From: an uncultured Sutterella sp.
GTDB taxonomy: Bacteria > Pseudomonadota > Gammaproteobacteria > Burkholderiales > Burkholderiaceae_F
Assembly (NCBI GenBank): GCA_937943605.1
Contig: CALEAW010000016.1
Coordinates: 1 to 19,163, forward strand
Length of the DNA stretch: 19,163 bases
Direction: 5' to 3'
Under the pieces are notes generated by a model, which had not been told where the DNA came from, made no database searches, and saw only the letters and a list, made by a program, of their open reading frames with translations. The position numbers were made by a program, and so were the translations under genes. Positions within the stretch are counted from its first letter, which is position 1. Each line of letters starts with the position of its first letter. This document shows positions 1-6,560 of this stretch, piece after piece.

Positions 1-402
1 TTTAATCCAGCCCTCGCACAACAATTACCCGATTCACTTATACGCGTGGTACAGATGACGGCTCAGGCGTATCGCGCAACAGCAGAGGTGACCTATGTGC
101 AGATGGCCTTGCCAACGGTCAACGATCCAGCCGTTACTGAGCTTGCGAAGGCGAGTGCAACAAAGGTTTTTGGTCAAGATGGCGTATATGATTTATCGCC
201 TTCGATGGGGGGTGAGGACTTTTGTCATTTCTTAGCCAAGAAGCCAGGGTGTTTTGGTTTTTTAGGCGTTCGTAATGAGGCTTGTGGTGCGATATATGGG
301 CAACATCACTCAGCGTATGTAGTTGATGAAAACGCGCTCCCGCTTGGAGTGATGCTCTACGCACAGTTTGCTATAGATTTTCTCTATAAGAACCATAGTT
401 AA
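1..402 (+). CDS. M20-family metallo-amidohydrolase/peptidase, 3' end only
   Basis: The frame is open from the first base of the window to a TAA at 400-402, leaving 133 residues of the C-terminus; the start lies to the left. The block GGEDFCHF (from base 211) matches the SEDF region of M20D enzymes, where the acidic residue lies near the di-metal site. The later HHSAYVVDENALPLGV matches the C-terminal segment carrying a metal-ligand His. The family (hippurate hydrolase, IAA-amino-acid hydrolase, N-acyl-amino-acid hydrolase) cleaves amide bonds of N-acylated amino acids or small peptides in the cytosol. Substrate cannot be assigned from this fragment. No terminator is obvious between it and the next gene, 74 bases downstream. 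Confidence 0.85.
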   Translation, partial: FNPALAQQLPDSLIRVVQMTAQAYRATAEVTYVQMALPTVNDPAVTELAKASATKVFGQDGVYDLSPSMGGEDFCHFLAKKPGCFGFLGVRNEACGAIYGQHHSAYVVDENALPLGVMLYAQFAIDFLYKNHS

Positions 403-476
403 TCTCTTGATAAGGTGTGAACAGGTAAGATGGAAACAATGACCCATTATTCACCCCCGATTCAAGGAGAAGATTC

Positions 477-917
477 ATGTCTAAACTTCATAAGCTGATT
501 TTGTCCGCCTGCGGCGCCGCACTCATTGCTGTGGCCCCAATGGCTGTTCAAGCTGCTCAGCCTGCTCAACTAGCCGCTGAAGCTCAGGTGGCTGTGCCTG
601 GCTACACGGAAATCACGCCTCAGGAAGCACGTAAGATGATGGAAGCTGGCAACGTGACGATTCTTGATGTTCGTCGTCATGATGAATTTGTCACGGGGCA
701 TGTTAAAGGTGCGGTGAACATTCCTCACACGCGTATTCTCGAGATGACGCCCGGTGCTGTTCTGAGTGCTGTGCCTAATACGGATGCCACGGTTTTGGTC
801 TATTGTGGTACGGGTAAGCGTGCAGGGTTTGCGGGTCGTAAGCTCGCTGAGCTTGGTTACAAGAACGTTTATAACTTCCTTGGCACGAAGCAGTGGCCGT
901 ACGAATTGGTGAAGTAA
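477..917 (+). CDS. Secreted single-domain rhodanese (first of a tandem pair)
   Basis: Protein of 146 residues. An n-region with K3 and K6, a hydrophobic stretch to about residue 24 and VQA-A at 26/27 make a Sec signal peptide, so the product should be periplasmic. The rhodanese domain runs from about residue 42 to the end: ILDVRRHDEF, the GHVKGAVNIP strand, and an active-site loop C110-GTGKRAG. Rhodaneses transfer sulfane sulfur through a cysteine persulfide; the actual donor and acceptor are unknown. The start is supported by AAGGAG at 464-469, seven bases ahead of ATG. A strong terminator follows. It is a paralogue of the next gene: both end in QWPYELV plus one residue. Confidence 0.88.
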   Translation: MSKLHKLILSACGAALIAVAPMAVQAAQPAQLAAEAQVAVPGYTEITPQEARKMMEAGNVTILDVRRHDEFVTGHVKGAVNIPHTRILEMTPGAVLSAVPNTDATVLVYCGTGKRAGFAGRKLAELGYKNVYNFLGTKQWPYELVK

Positions 918-937
918 GCCAATTTGCTCGTGTGGAG

Positions 938-963
938 TAACGACTGCACACAAATCGAGGGAC
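938..963 (+). repeat. 26-nt direct repeat, copy 1 (downstream of first rhodanese)
   Basis: The stretch from TAACGACT to ATCGAGGGAC matches 1547-1572 at 24 of 26 positions by eye; the differences are G/T at position 9 and C/T at position 12. Its last five bases are the start of the terminator stem of the first rhodanese gene. The second copy sits in the same place relative to the second rhodanese gene. Confidence 0.85.
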
Positions 964-998
964 GCCTTTTGATTTTGATGAAGGTGTCCCATTTTTAT
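959..998 (+). terminator. Rho-independent terminator after first rhodanese
   Basis: A 10-bp stem, GGGACGCCTT (959-968) against AAGGTGTCCC (981-990), with one G-U pair and a 12-nt loop, is followed by ATTTTTATT. It lies 41 bases after the stop codon and separates the two rhodanese genes, so each may be its own transcript. Confidence 0.85.
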
Positions 999-1067
999 TG
1001 AACATTTTGATACCCTAAAAGAATGATTTTTGTGACCACGAGGTCATTGCACAAAATGGGAGAACAA

Positions 1068-1502
1068 ATGATCAAGATGAGTTTCCGCAAAGGCCTTTTT
1101 GGCGTCTTTTTGGGGGCAAGCTTAGTGTTAGGACAGACGGCGACAATGGCCGCAGGGCCTACGGCAATGCAGTTGATTGAATCGAATCAGATGCCTGCTG
1201 GCTACCATATGCTGACGCCACGTGATGCCAAGGTGTTGATTGATGCTGGCGGTGTTCAAATTCTGGATGTACGCACGCCTGAAGAATTTGCAGCAGGCCA
1301 TGTGGCAGGCGCTATCAATATTCCTTATGACCAATTGCGTTCAGGTGTGATAGAAGGTGCTCCGGATGTGAATAAGCCATTGTTGATCTATTGTCGTACG
1401 GGGCGTCGTGCCAATGCTGTGGGGCCGATGTTGGCAGAAACTTATAAGTACGTCTACAACTTCGTAGGTGTTACTCAGTGGCCCTACGAGTTAGTTCAAT
1501 AA
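1068..1502 (+). CDS. Secreted single-domain rhodanese (second of a tandem pair)
   Basis: The start chosen is ATG 1068, with GGGAGA at 1058-1063 just ahead, giving 144 residues. The frame is open back to 1023, but that extension would bury the signal peptide. Residues 1-29 are a Sec signal (K3, R7, K8, then a hydrophobic core to about residue 28). The rhodanese domain holds ILDVRTPEEF, GHVAGAINIP and the active-site loop C109-RTGRRA. The CRTGRRA loop differs from CGTGKRA in the neighbour, which suggests the two copies may have different acceptors; that is inference. It is periplasmic by prediction. Sequence similarity, order and the shared downstream repeat mark it as the product of a tandem duplication. 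Confidence 0.87.
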   Translation: MIKMSFRKGLFGVFLGASLVLGQTATMAAGPTAMQLIESNQMPAGYHMLTPRDAKVLIDAGGVQILDVRTPEEFAAGHVAGAINIPYDQLRSGVIEGAPDVNKPLLIYCRTGRRANAVGPMLAETYKYVYNFVGVTQWPYELVQ

Positions 1503-1546
1503 AACTCACATTAAAAGTCTTTAAAGCTTCTAAGGGCGTCGTTTCT

Positions 1547-1572
1547 TAACGACTTCATACAAATCGAGGGAC
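1547..1572 (+). repeat. 26-nt direct repeat, copy 2 (downstream of second rhodanese)
   Basis: Partner of the repeat at 938-963, with 24 of 26 matches including an uninterrupted 14-nt ACAAATCGAGGGAC. It again ends inside the left arm of the terminator stem. Beyond it the two terminator stems diverge in sequence, although both remain good hairpins. Confidence 0.85.
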
Positions 1573-1598
1573 AAAACGAATCACCGTTTTGTCCCTTT
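1568..1598 (+). terminator. Rho-independent terminator after second rhodanese
   Basis: A perfect 11-bp stem, GGGACAAAACG (1568-1578) against CGTTTTGTCCC (1585-1595), with a 6-nt loop, is followed by TTTGCCTTT. The T-run is short, so termination may be partial. It lies 65 bases after the stop codon and 40 bases before the fabH start. Confidence 0.8.
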
Positions 1599-1638
1599 GC
1601 CTTTATGATGCGTGTCAGTAACAGTATTGGAGAAAATC

Positions 1639-2622
1639 ATGTATTCACGTGTGATCGGTACGGGGTCGGCACTTCCTTCAATGGCACTGAGTAATGAAGC
1701 GTTTGCTAAGCAATTAGCTGAGGTTGGCGTCGAAACGAGTGACGAATGGATTAGAAGTAGAACTGGGATTGAAAATCGTTACTTCGCGGATGCTTCTAAG
1801 GGTGAGACGACGACATCGTTAGCGACCTTGGCTGCTCGGCGTGCGGTTGAAGCCGCTGGCGTGACATCCTCTGAGATTGACCTCATTATTGTGGCCACGA
1901 CGACGCCAGATATGGTTTTCCCGTCCGTAGCGTGTCGAGTACAGGCCGCATTAGGGGCTAAGGGCTGTGCGGCGTTTGATGTGCAAGCCGTGTGTGCAGG
2001 ATTTATTTATGCGTTAAATGCAGCTGACGCGATGCTTCGGGCTGGGCCCTATCGCTGTGCTGTTGTGATTGGCGCCGAAGTCATGTCCCGCGTCTTAGAT
2101 ATGTCGGACCGTTCCACCTGTGTGCTCTTTGGTGACGGGGCAGGTGCTGTCGTATTACGTTCTAGTAGCGATCCAGGCATTCTCGCTGCCCGAATGTATG
2201 CAGATGGTCAATATGACGATAAGGTACTTGGTCTCACAGCCTCTTTGAATCATGGACGCATTGAAGGCGACCCCTTTTTGCGTATGGACGGCCGTCAAGT
2301 CTTTCGTTTGGCTGTCGAAGGTTTGGTCAATAGCGCACGCGAAGTCGCGAATTTGGCGTGTGTACATACAGAAGATGTGGCGCTTTTTGTGCCACATCAA
2401 GCAAACTTGCGCATCATGACGATGGTCGCAAATAAACTAGGTATCCCTGAAGACCGTATGGTGAAAACAGTGGCTGAGCACGGAAACACCTCTGCGGCGT
2501 CAGTTCCGTTGGCGTTAGATCGAGCGGTGCGAGCTGGGATGGTTAAGCCTGGTGAACTCGTCCTTTTGCAAGGCGTGGGTGCAGGGATGGCCTGGGGATC
2601 TGCCCTCATTCGATGGGCATAA
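1639..2622 (+). CDS. fabH: Beta-ketoacyl-ACP synthase III
   Basis: Starts fatty-acid synthesis by condensing acetyl-CoA (or another acyl-CoA) with malonyl-ACP in the cytosol. Protein of 327 residues, close to the usual 317-330. The catalytic triad is in place: C119 in AVCAGF, H253 in VPHQANLR and N283 in HGNTSAASVP. FGDGAGA at 164-170 and the C-terminal QGVGAGMAWGS are typical. ATG 1639 is preferred over the upstream GTG 1612 because GGAG (1629-1632) sits six bases before it and because MYSRVIGTGS is the normal N-terminus. It heads the fab cluster, but the rpmF-plsX pair often found just upstream is absent; rhodanese genes are there instead. Confidence 0.96.
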   Translation: MYSRVIGTGSALPSMALSNEAFAKQLAEVGVETSDEWIRSRTGIENRYFADASKGETTTSLATLAARRAVEAAGVTSSEIDLIIVATTTPDMVFPSVACRVQAALGAKGCAAFDVQAVCAGFIYALNAADAMLRAGPYRCAVVIGAEVMSRVLDMSDRSTCVLFGDGAGAVVLRSSSDPGILAARMYADGQYDDKVLGLTASLNHGRIEGDPFLRMDGRQVFRLAVEGLVNSAREVANLACVHTEDVALFVPHQANLRIMTMVANKLGIPEDRMVKTVAEHGNTSAASVPLALDRAVRAGMVKPGELVLLQGVGAGMAWGSALIRWA

Positions 2623-2760
2623 TCATTTGTTTTTTTGAGGGTGGTCGTCGGGTCAAAAGCGAGATACCATAAACAGGGTAGTCGATCCTCAGTTTTTTGG
2701 ACGATGCACTACCTGATACACTCTCACCACTCAATTTTTTTGAACGAAGGATCCTTTCTC

Positions 2761-3690
2761 ATGCGTATTGCATTTGTTTTTCCCGGTCAGGGCAGCCAGA
2801 GCGTCGGTATGCTTGGCGGCTTTGCGGAAAATGACACTGTTCAGCGCGTCATGGCACGTGCCGATGAAGCTCTTGGCTTTTCGCTGACTGGTCTCATTGC
2901 CGAAGGACCGGCTGAAACGCTTTCGCTCACTATTAACACGCAACCAGCCATGTTGGCGTCCTCGGTCGCTTTTTATGAAGCCTGGCTTGCTGCGGGTGGC
3001 CGTGTGCCTGATGTGATGGCTGGTCATTCGCTTGGCGAATATTCGGCCTTATGTGCTGCAGGTGCGATGGATCTTGAAACGGCGGTTCGCTTGGTTCGCT
3101 TCCGTGCTGAGGCCATGCAAAGCGCTGTGCCTGTCGGTGTGGGTGGCATGGCCGCTGTGATGGGCTTGGCTGATGCAGACGTGGAAGCCGCTTGTGAAGA
3201 AGCACGTGCGGTCGGTCGCGTCGAGGCCGTGAATTTCAATGCGCCGGGGCAGGTCGTGATCGCGGGTGAAAAGGACGCGGTGGCTCGTGCCATCGAATGT
3301 GCCAAAGCTCGTGGTTGCCGCCGTGCGATTGTGTTGCCTGTGTCGGCTCCCTTCCACTCGAGCTTGATGCAGCCTGCTGCTGACAAGTTGGCCGAGCGTT
3401 TGGCTGAGACCAATATTCAGGTGCCTGCGACGCCAGTGATTGCCAATATCGACGTTGAAGTGCACGAGACGCCTGATGCGATTCGTGAAGCCTTGGCTCG
3501 CCAGGCTGCGGGTGCTGTGCAGTGGGTTCGCACGATCGAACGCATGAAAGAAGAAGGCATCACCGATATCGTTGAATGTGGTCCGGGTAAGGTTTTGACG
3601 GGACTTTTGCGTCGTACCGCTCCTGAAATTAATGGCCACAACATTTTTGATGCCGCATCGCTCGCAGCGGTGCTTGAAAAGCTGAAGTAA
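2761..3690 (+). CDS. fabD: Malonyl-CoA:ACP transacylase
   Basis: Moves malonyl from CoA to the phosphopantetheine arm of AcpP, supplying the extender unit for FabH and FabF. Protein of 309 residues, the same length as the E. coli enzyme. The oxyanion loop GQGSQ (9-13), nucleophile S90 in GHSLGEYSA, R115 in the FRAEAMQ segment and H199 in APFHS are all visible. The frame is open upstream to 2635, but ATG 2761 begins the canonical MRIAFVFPGQGSQ and has GAAGGA at 2746-2751, so the extra 42 codons are rejected. A 138-base gap with poly-T patches separates it from fabH; no hairpin terminator was found there. fabG follows 18 bases later. Confidence 0.96.
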   Translation: MRIAFVFPGQGSQSVGMLGGFAENDTVQRVMARADEALGFSLTGLIAEGPAETLSLTINTQPAMLASSVAFYEAWLAAGGRVPDVMAGHSLGEYSALCAAGAMDLETAVRLVRFRAEAMQSAVPVGVGGMAAVMGLADADVEAACEEARAVGRVEAVNFNAPGQVVIAGEKDAVARAIECAKARGCRRAIVLPVSAPFHSSLMQPAADKLAERLAETNIQVPATPVIANIDVEVHETPDAIREALARQAAGAVQWVRTIERMKEEGITDIVECGPGKVLTGLLRRTAPEINGHNIFDAASLAAVLEKLK

Positions 3691-3708
3691 TCAGTGACGG
3701 AGATAAAC

Positions 3709-4476
3709 ATGACTCAGAATACGTTTGCCGCAAGCGCCCTTGCTGGTCGCGTGGCTTTAGTGACGGGTGCTAGCCGTGGGATTGGTGCTGCGATTCTTGA
3801 TACCTTTATCAAGGCGGGCGCGACGGTAATCGGTACGGCGACCTCTGAAACGGGTGCCGAACGTATTACGGCTCGTATCGCTGAACTCGGCGGGCAGGGG
3901 CACGGCATTGTGTTGAACGTTTGTGATGGTGAAGCTTCTGCGAAGGCTGTCGCTGACGTGGTGACTGAATTCGGTCGTATTGACATTCTTGTCAATAATG
4001 CCGGTATCACGCGCGACACTTTGGTGATGCGCATGAAGGATGACGCTTGGGACGATGTGATTGAAACGGACTTGACGGCGGCTTTCCGCCTGGCTCGCGC
4101 TTGCGTGCGTCCGATGATGAAGCAGCGTTCTGGCCGCATCATTTCTATTACGTCCGTCGTCGGTGCGATGGGGAACGCGGGTCAGGTCAACTATGGGGCA
4201 GCGAAGGCTGGCTTGATGGGTATGACCAAGTCTTTGGCTCGTGAAATAGGTTCCCGTGGTATCACGGTTAACTGTGTTGCCCCTGGCTTTATCGACACGG
4301 ATATGACGTCTGGTCTTCCTGAAGAGCATAAAGCTCATTTGTTAGCCCAGATCCCGCTCGGCCGACTCGGTAGCTCGCAAGAGGTCGCCGAGGCTTGTCT
4401 ATACTTGGCAAGTGACGCTGGTGCGTACGTATCAGGGACGACCCTCCATGTCAACGGTGGCATGTTCATGGGCTGA
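3709..4476 (+). CDS. fabG: 3-oxoacyl-ACP reductase
   Basis: NADPH-dependent short-chain dehydrogenase that reduces beta-ketoacyl-ACP in the elongation cycle. Protein of 255 residues. TGASRGIG (19-26) is the nucleotide-binding glycine motif and NNAG lies at 96-99. The catalytic Ser, Tyr and Lys are S149, Y162 and K166. The fourth classical residue, the Asn of the ETNL segment in E. coli FabG, reads Asp (D121 in ETDLTAAF; the codon is GAC), so the tetrad is altered. The start ATG 3709 has GGAG at 3699-3702; a GTG at 3694 in the same frame lacks such a site. It directly follows fabD and is probably cotranscribed with it. A paralogous SDR is unlikely given the context. Confidence 0.94.
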   Translation: MTQNTFAASALAGRVALVTGASRGIGAAILDTFIKAGATVIGTATSETGAERITARIAELGGQGHGIVLNVCDGEASAKAVADVVTEFGRIDILVNNAGITRDTLVMRMKDDAWDDVIETDLTAAFRLARACVRPMMKQRSGRIISITSVVGAMGNAGQVNYGAAKAGLMGMTKSLAREIGSRGITVNCVAPGFIDTDMTSGLPEEHKAHLLAQIPLGRLGSSQEVAEACLYLASDAGAYVSGTTLHVNGGMFMG

Positions 4477-4500
4477 TCGCACACACAAAGTGCTTTCACC

Positions 4501-4527
4501 TTGGTAAAATAAACAATTAACTATAAC
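4501..4527 (+). promoter_or_regulatory. Candidate promoter for acpP
   Basis: TTGGTA (4501-4506) and TATAAC (4522-4527) form a sigma70-like pair with a 15-bp spacer, shorter than the ideal 17. The stretch between is AT-rich compared with the flanking genes. A separate acpP promoter would fit the very high demand for carrier protein. This was judged by eye only. Confidence 0.4.
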
Positions 4528-4530
4528 CCC

Positions 4531-4555
4531 GAAGGGATTTTCCCTTCTCCTTTTT
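4531..4555 (+). terminator. Hairpin plus T-run between fabG and acpP
   Basis: A perfect 7-bp stem, GAAGGGA (4531-4537) against TCCCTTC (4541-4547), with a 3-nt loop, is followed by TCCTTTTT. It could end fabG transcripts. If the candidate promoter at 4501-4527 is real, the hairpin would instead lie in the acpP leader near the 5' end, where it might act as an attenuator or stabiliser. Confidence 0.55.
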
Positions 4556-4572
4556 CCCCGCAGAACGCGGGG
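4556..4572 (+). promoter_or_regulatory. Second hairpin in acpP leader
   Basis: CCCCGC (4556-4561) pairs perfectly with GCGGGG (4567-4572) around the loop AGAAC. It follows the preceding hairpin directly and ends 15 bases before the acpP ribosome binding site (GGAG, 4588-4591). A role in mRNA stability is a guess. Confidence 0.5.
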
Positions 4573-4600
4573 GATCTACCCCATTGCGGAGTTAAAGAAA

Positions 4601-4840
4601 ATGGACGAAATCGAACAGAAGGTTAAGAAGATCGTTGCTGAACAGCTCGGTATCAAGGAAGAAGACATCAAGAATGAATCTTCCTTCATTGAAGACCTCG
4701 GCGCTGACAGCCTTACGACGGTTGAAATGTCTCTCGCCCTTGAAGATGCTTTCGGCATCGAAATCCCTGACACCGAACAGGAAAACCTCCGTACGGTTCA
4801 GCAGGCCATCGACTACGTTAAGTCTGCCGTCAACAAGTAA
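4601..4840 (+). CDS. acpP: Acyl carrier protein
   Basis: Small acidic carrier of 79 residues that holds growing acyl chains on a 4'-phosphopantetheine arm. The attachment site is S37 in GADSLTTVEM, the same position as in E. coli AcpP counting Met. The four-helix pattern with many Glu and Asp residues is clear. GGAG at 4588-4591 supports the start. The gene is flanked on both sides by hairpins, which would let its mRNA level be set independently of fabG and fabF. The holo-ACP synthase gene acpS, needed to activate it, is not in this window. Confidence 0.97.
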   Translation: MDEIEQKVKKIVAEQLGIKEEDIKNESSFIEDLGADSLTTVEMSLALEDAFGIEIPDTEQENLRTVQQAIDYVKSAVNK

Positions 4841-4897
4841 TGTTCGTACTGACGCAAGTCGGTCGAATCGAGCCCACTAACGTGTGAGGCTCAGCCT

Positions 4898-4932
4898 GTG
4901 GGATCCCTAAAACGGATCCCACTGTCGTTTTT
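4898..4932 (+). terminator. Terminator-like hairpin between acpP and fabF
   Basis: A perfect 9-bp stem, GTGGGATCC (4898-4906) against GGATCCCAC (4914-4922), with a 7-nt loop, is followed after four bases by a T5 run (4928-4932). The offset T-run suggests partial termination. The loop and right flank can pair differently: CCCTAAAAC (4905-4913) with GTTTTTAGGG (4927-4936), one bulged base. The two folds exclude each other. Confidence 0.65.
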
Positions 4933-5022
4933 AGGGTGAGTTAATCCCCTAATCCCGTTAGTCTTTAATGCTGAAAGTCGTATCTGAACATTTCAGCTTA
5001 TCTATACACAAGGAACACCACC

Positions 5023-6261
5023 ATGATGAACCGTCGTGTTGTCGTTACCGGTCTCGGTATGGTTACGCCGATCGGCAATGACGTTGCCACGAGTTGGAAG
5101 TCCGCGCTTGAAGGTAAGAGCGGTATTGATCGTATTCAGTCTTTCGATGCCTCTGCTTTTGGTAGCCAGATTGCTGGCGAAGTCAAGGATTTCGACCCAT
5201 CCAAGTACCTCGGCGTGAAGGAAGTGCGTCGTTTTGACCGCTTTGTTCACTTTGGTGTGGCCGCTGGTCTCATGGCACTCGAAGATTCTGGTTTGGAAAT
5301 TACGGACGAATTCGCGCCTGAAATTGGTTGTGCGATTGGTGCTGGTATCGGTGGCTTGCCGGTCATTTGTGCCAACGACCAGGCCTACCACGAACGTGGT
5401 CCGCGTCGTATTTCGCCCTTCATGATTCCGGGCTGTATCATCAATATGGCTTCTGGTCAGTTGGCCATCATGAAGAATCTCCAGGGTCCGAACATTGCGC
5501 ACGTGACGGCTTGCTCGACGGGTTTGCATGCCATTGGTGAAGCTATGCACATCATTCGTCGTGGTGACGCGACGGCCATGGTGGCTGGTGGCTGTGAAGC
5601 CACGGTTCATCCGATCGGTTTGGGTGGCTTTGACTCCATGCACGCACTTTCTCGACGTAATGACGATCCTGCAACGGCCTCTCGTCCGTTTGATAAGGAT
5701 CGCGACGGCTTCGTGATGGGCGAGGGCGCTGGTGTGCTCGTGCTTGAAGAACTCGAACACGCCTTGGCTCGTGGTGCTCATATCTACGCTGAAATCGTGG
5801 GCTACGGTCTTTCTGGTGACGCCTATCACATCACGACCCCGTCGACCGATGGTCCGGCTCGTTGCATGCGCATGGCGCTTCGCAACGCTGGCTTGAAGCC
5901 TGAAGACATTCAGTACTTGAATGCACACGGCACGTCCACGAGCGTTGGTGACGCCAACGAAATCAAGGCAATTAAGGAAGTCTTCGGTGAACACGCCAAG
6001 TCTCTCGTTGTAAATTCGACGAAGTCCATGACAGGGCACCTCTTGGGTGGTGCTGGCGGCGTTGAAAGCTGCTTCACGATCAAGGCTATCGAAGAACAGA
6101 TTTCGCCTCCGACCATCAATGTCTTTGAACAGGATCCAGAGTGCGATATCGACTGCTGCGCGAATAAGGCACGTCCGATGACCATCGAACACGCCATGAA
6201 GAATTCGTTTGGCTTTGGTGGCACGAATTCCACGGTGATCTATCGTCGTTGGAAGGCCTAA
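5023..6261 (+). CDS. fabF: Beta-ketoacyl-ACP synthase II
   Basis: Elongating condensing enzyme that joins malonyl-ACP to acyl-ACP. Protein of 412 residues, the usual size. The Cys-His-His triad is C164 in TACSTG, H302 in NAHGTST and H339 in MTGHLLGG. The C-terminal FGFGGTN glycine loop is present. Two ATGs stand in tandem (5023, 5026); AAGGA at 5010-5014 fits either, and the first is used here. It is separated from acpP by 182 bases with hairpin structure and followed by a terminator, so it is the last gene of the fab cluster. In many Burkholderiales an rpoE-rseA-rseB-mucD block follows; here it does not. Confidence 0.96.
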   Translation: MMNRRVVVTGLGMVTPIGNDVATSWKSALEGKSGIDRIQSFDASAFGSQIAGEVKDFDPSKYLGVKEVRRFDRFVHFGVAAGLMALEDSGLEITDEFAPEIGCAIGAGIGGLPVICANDQAYHERGPRRISPFMIPGCIINMASGQLAIMKNLQGPNIAHVTACSTGLHAIGEAMHIIRRGDATAMVAGGCEATVHPIGLGGFDSMHALSRRNDDPATASRPFDKDRDGFVMGEGAGVLVLEELEHALARGAHIYAEIVGYGLSGDAYHITTPSTDGPARCMRMALRNAGLKPEDIQYLNAHGTSTSVGDANEIKAIKEVFGEHAKSLVVNSTKSMTGHLLGGAGGVESCFTIKAIEEQISPPTINVFEQDPECDIDCCANKARPMTIEHAMKNSFGFGGTNSTVIYRRWKA

Positions 6262-6281
6262 TCAAAGAAGGCTTTGCTTGA

Positions 6282-6319
6282 GGGTCTCGCTCTATGCCCT
6301 TGTTGGCAAGGGGAGACCC
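6282..6319 (+). repeat. Compound inverted repeat after fabF
   Basis: An outer stem GGGTCTC (6282-6288) pairs with GAGACCC (6313-6319), and an inner stem CCCTTG (6297-6302) with CAAGGG (6307-6312) around TTGG. There is a one-sided 8-nt bulge on the left (6289-6296). No T-run follows, so it is not a terminator by itself. It may protect the 3' end of fabF mRNA. Confidence 0.65.
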
Positions 6320-6323
6320 CATC

Positions 6324-6372
6324 AAAAAGGCGCTAAACCTGAGGCACAAGGCTTAGGGGTAGTGCCTTTTTT
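6324..6372 (+). terminator. Rho-independent terminator of the fab cluster
   Basis: AAAAAGGCGCTA (6324-6335) pairs with TAGTGCCTTTTT (6360-6371), including one G-U pair; a 2-nt mismatch is followed by CCT/AGG. The T6 run is 6367-6372. The A5 on the left side makes the element potentially bidirectional. It lies 62 bases after the fabF stop. Confidence 0.82.
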
Positions 6373-6477
6373 GTTTGGTTTCATGAGTCCAAGATCGCTT
6401 TTCAAGAATCCGTACGCGTTTGTAGGTGTGAGAGCGTCCATTTTCTTCAAAAACGCTGTCGGACTTCTAAGGGTCAA

Positions 6478-6486
6478 TGCTACAAT
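6478..6486 (+). promoter_or_regulatory. Candidate extended -10 promoter for lepA operon
   Basis: TGCTACAAT (6478-6486) matches the extended -10 pattern TG-N-TATAAT with one change. No good -35 box is visible 16-18 bases upstream, which extended -10 promoters tolerate. It lies downstream of the fab terminator and 74 bases before the lepA start, where a promoter for the following gene run is expected. It was recognised by eye. Confidence 0.5.
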
Positions 6487-6501
6487 AACGGGTTCTGATA
6501 C

Positions 6502-6516
6502 GGCCGGTAGTCGGCC
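6502..6516 (+). promoter_or_regulatory. Hairpin in lepA leader
   Basis: GGCCG (6502-6506) pairs with CGGCC (6512-6516) around the loop GTAGT. A further GGCC copy at 6529-6532 could compete for pairing. If transcription starts just after 6486, this is near the mRNA 5' end. No Shine-Dalgarno-like purine run is seen between it and the lepA ATG. Confidence 0.5.
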
Positions 6517-6560
6517 TTGTTGGCTAACGGCCCATTTCATCGATAATACATAGTCTTTCA

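Noticed and set aside
477..560. Possible lipoprotein signal in the first rhodanese (LSAC at residues 9-12)
   Set aside because: The Cys would come after only about five hydrophobic residues, and the hydrophobic core continues past it to a normal AQA-type cleavage site.
2635..2760. In-frame 42-codon N-terminal extension of FabD
   Set aside because: It matches no FabD, and ATG 2761 has a good ribosome site and starts the canonical sequence. It is open frame by chance.
5002..6192. A 396-codon open frame on the minus strand opposite fabF
   Set aside because: It mirrors the codon pattern of fabF, shows no family motif, and fabF has all its catalytic residues. It is a shadow frame.
6278..6553. 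A 91-codon plus-strand frame between fabF and lepA
   Set aside because: It runs through the inverted repeat, the terminator and the promoter-like site and resembles no protein.
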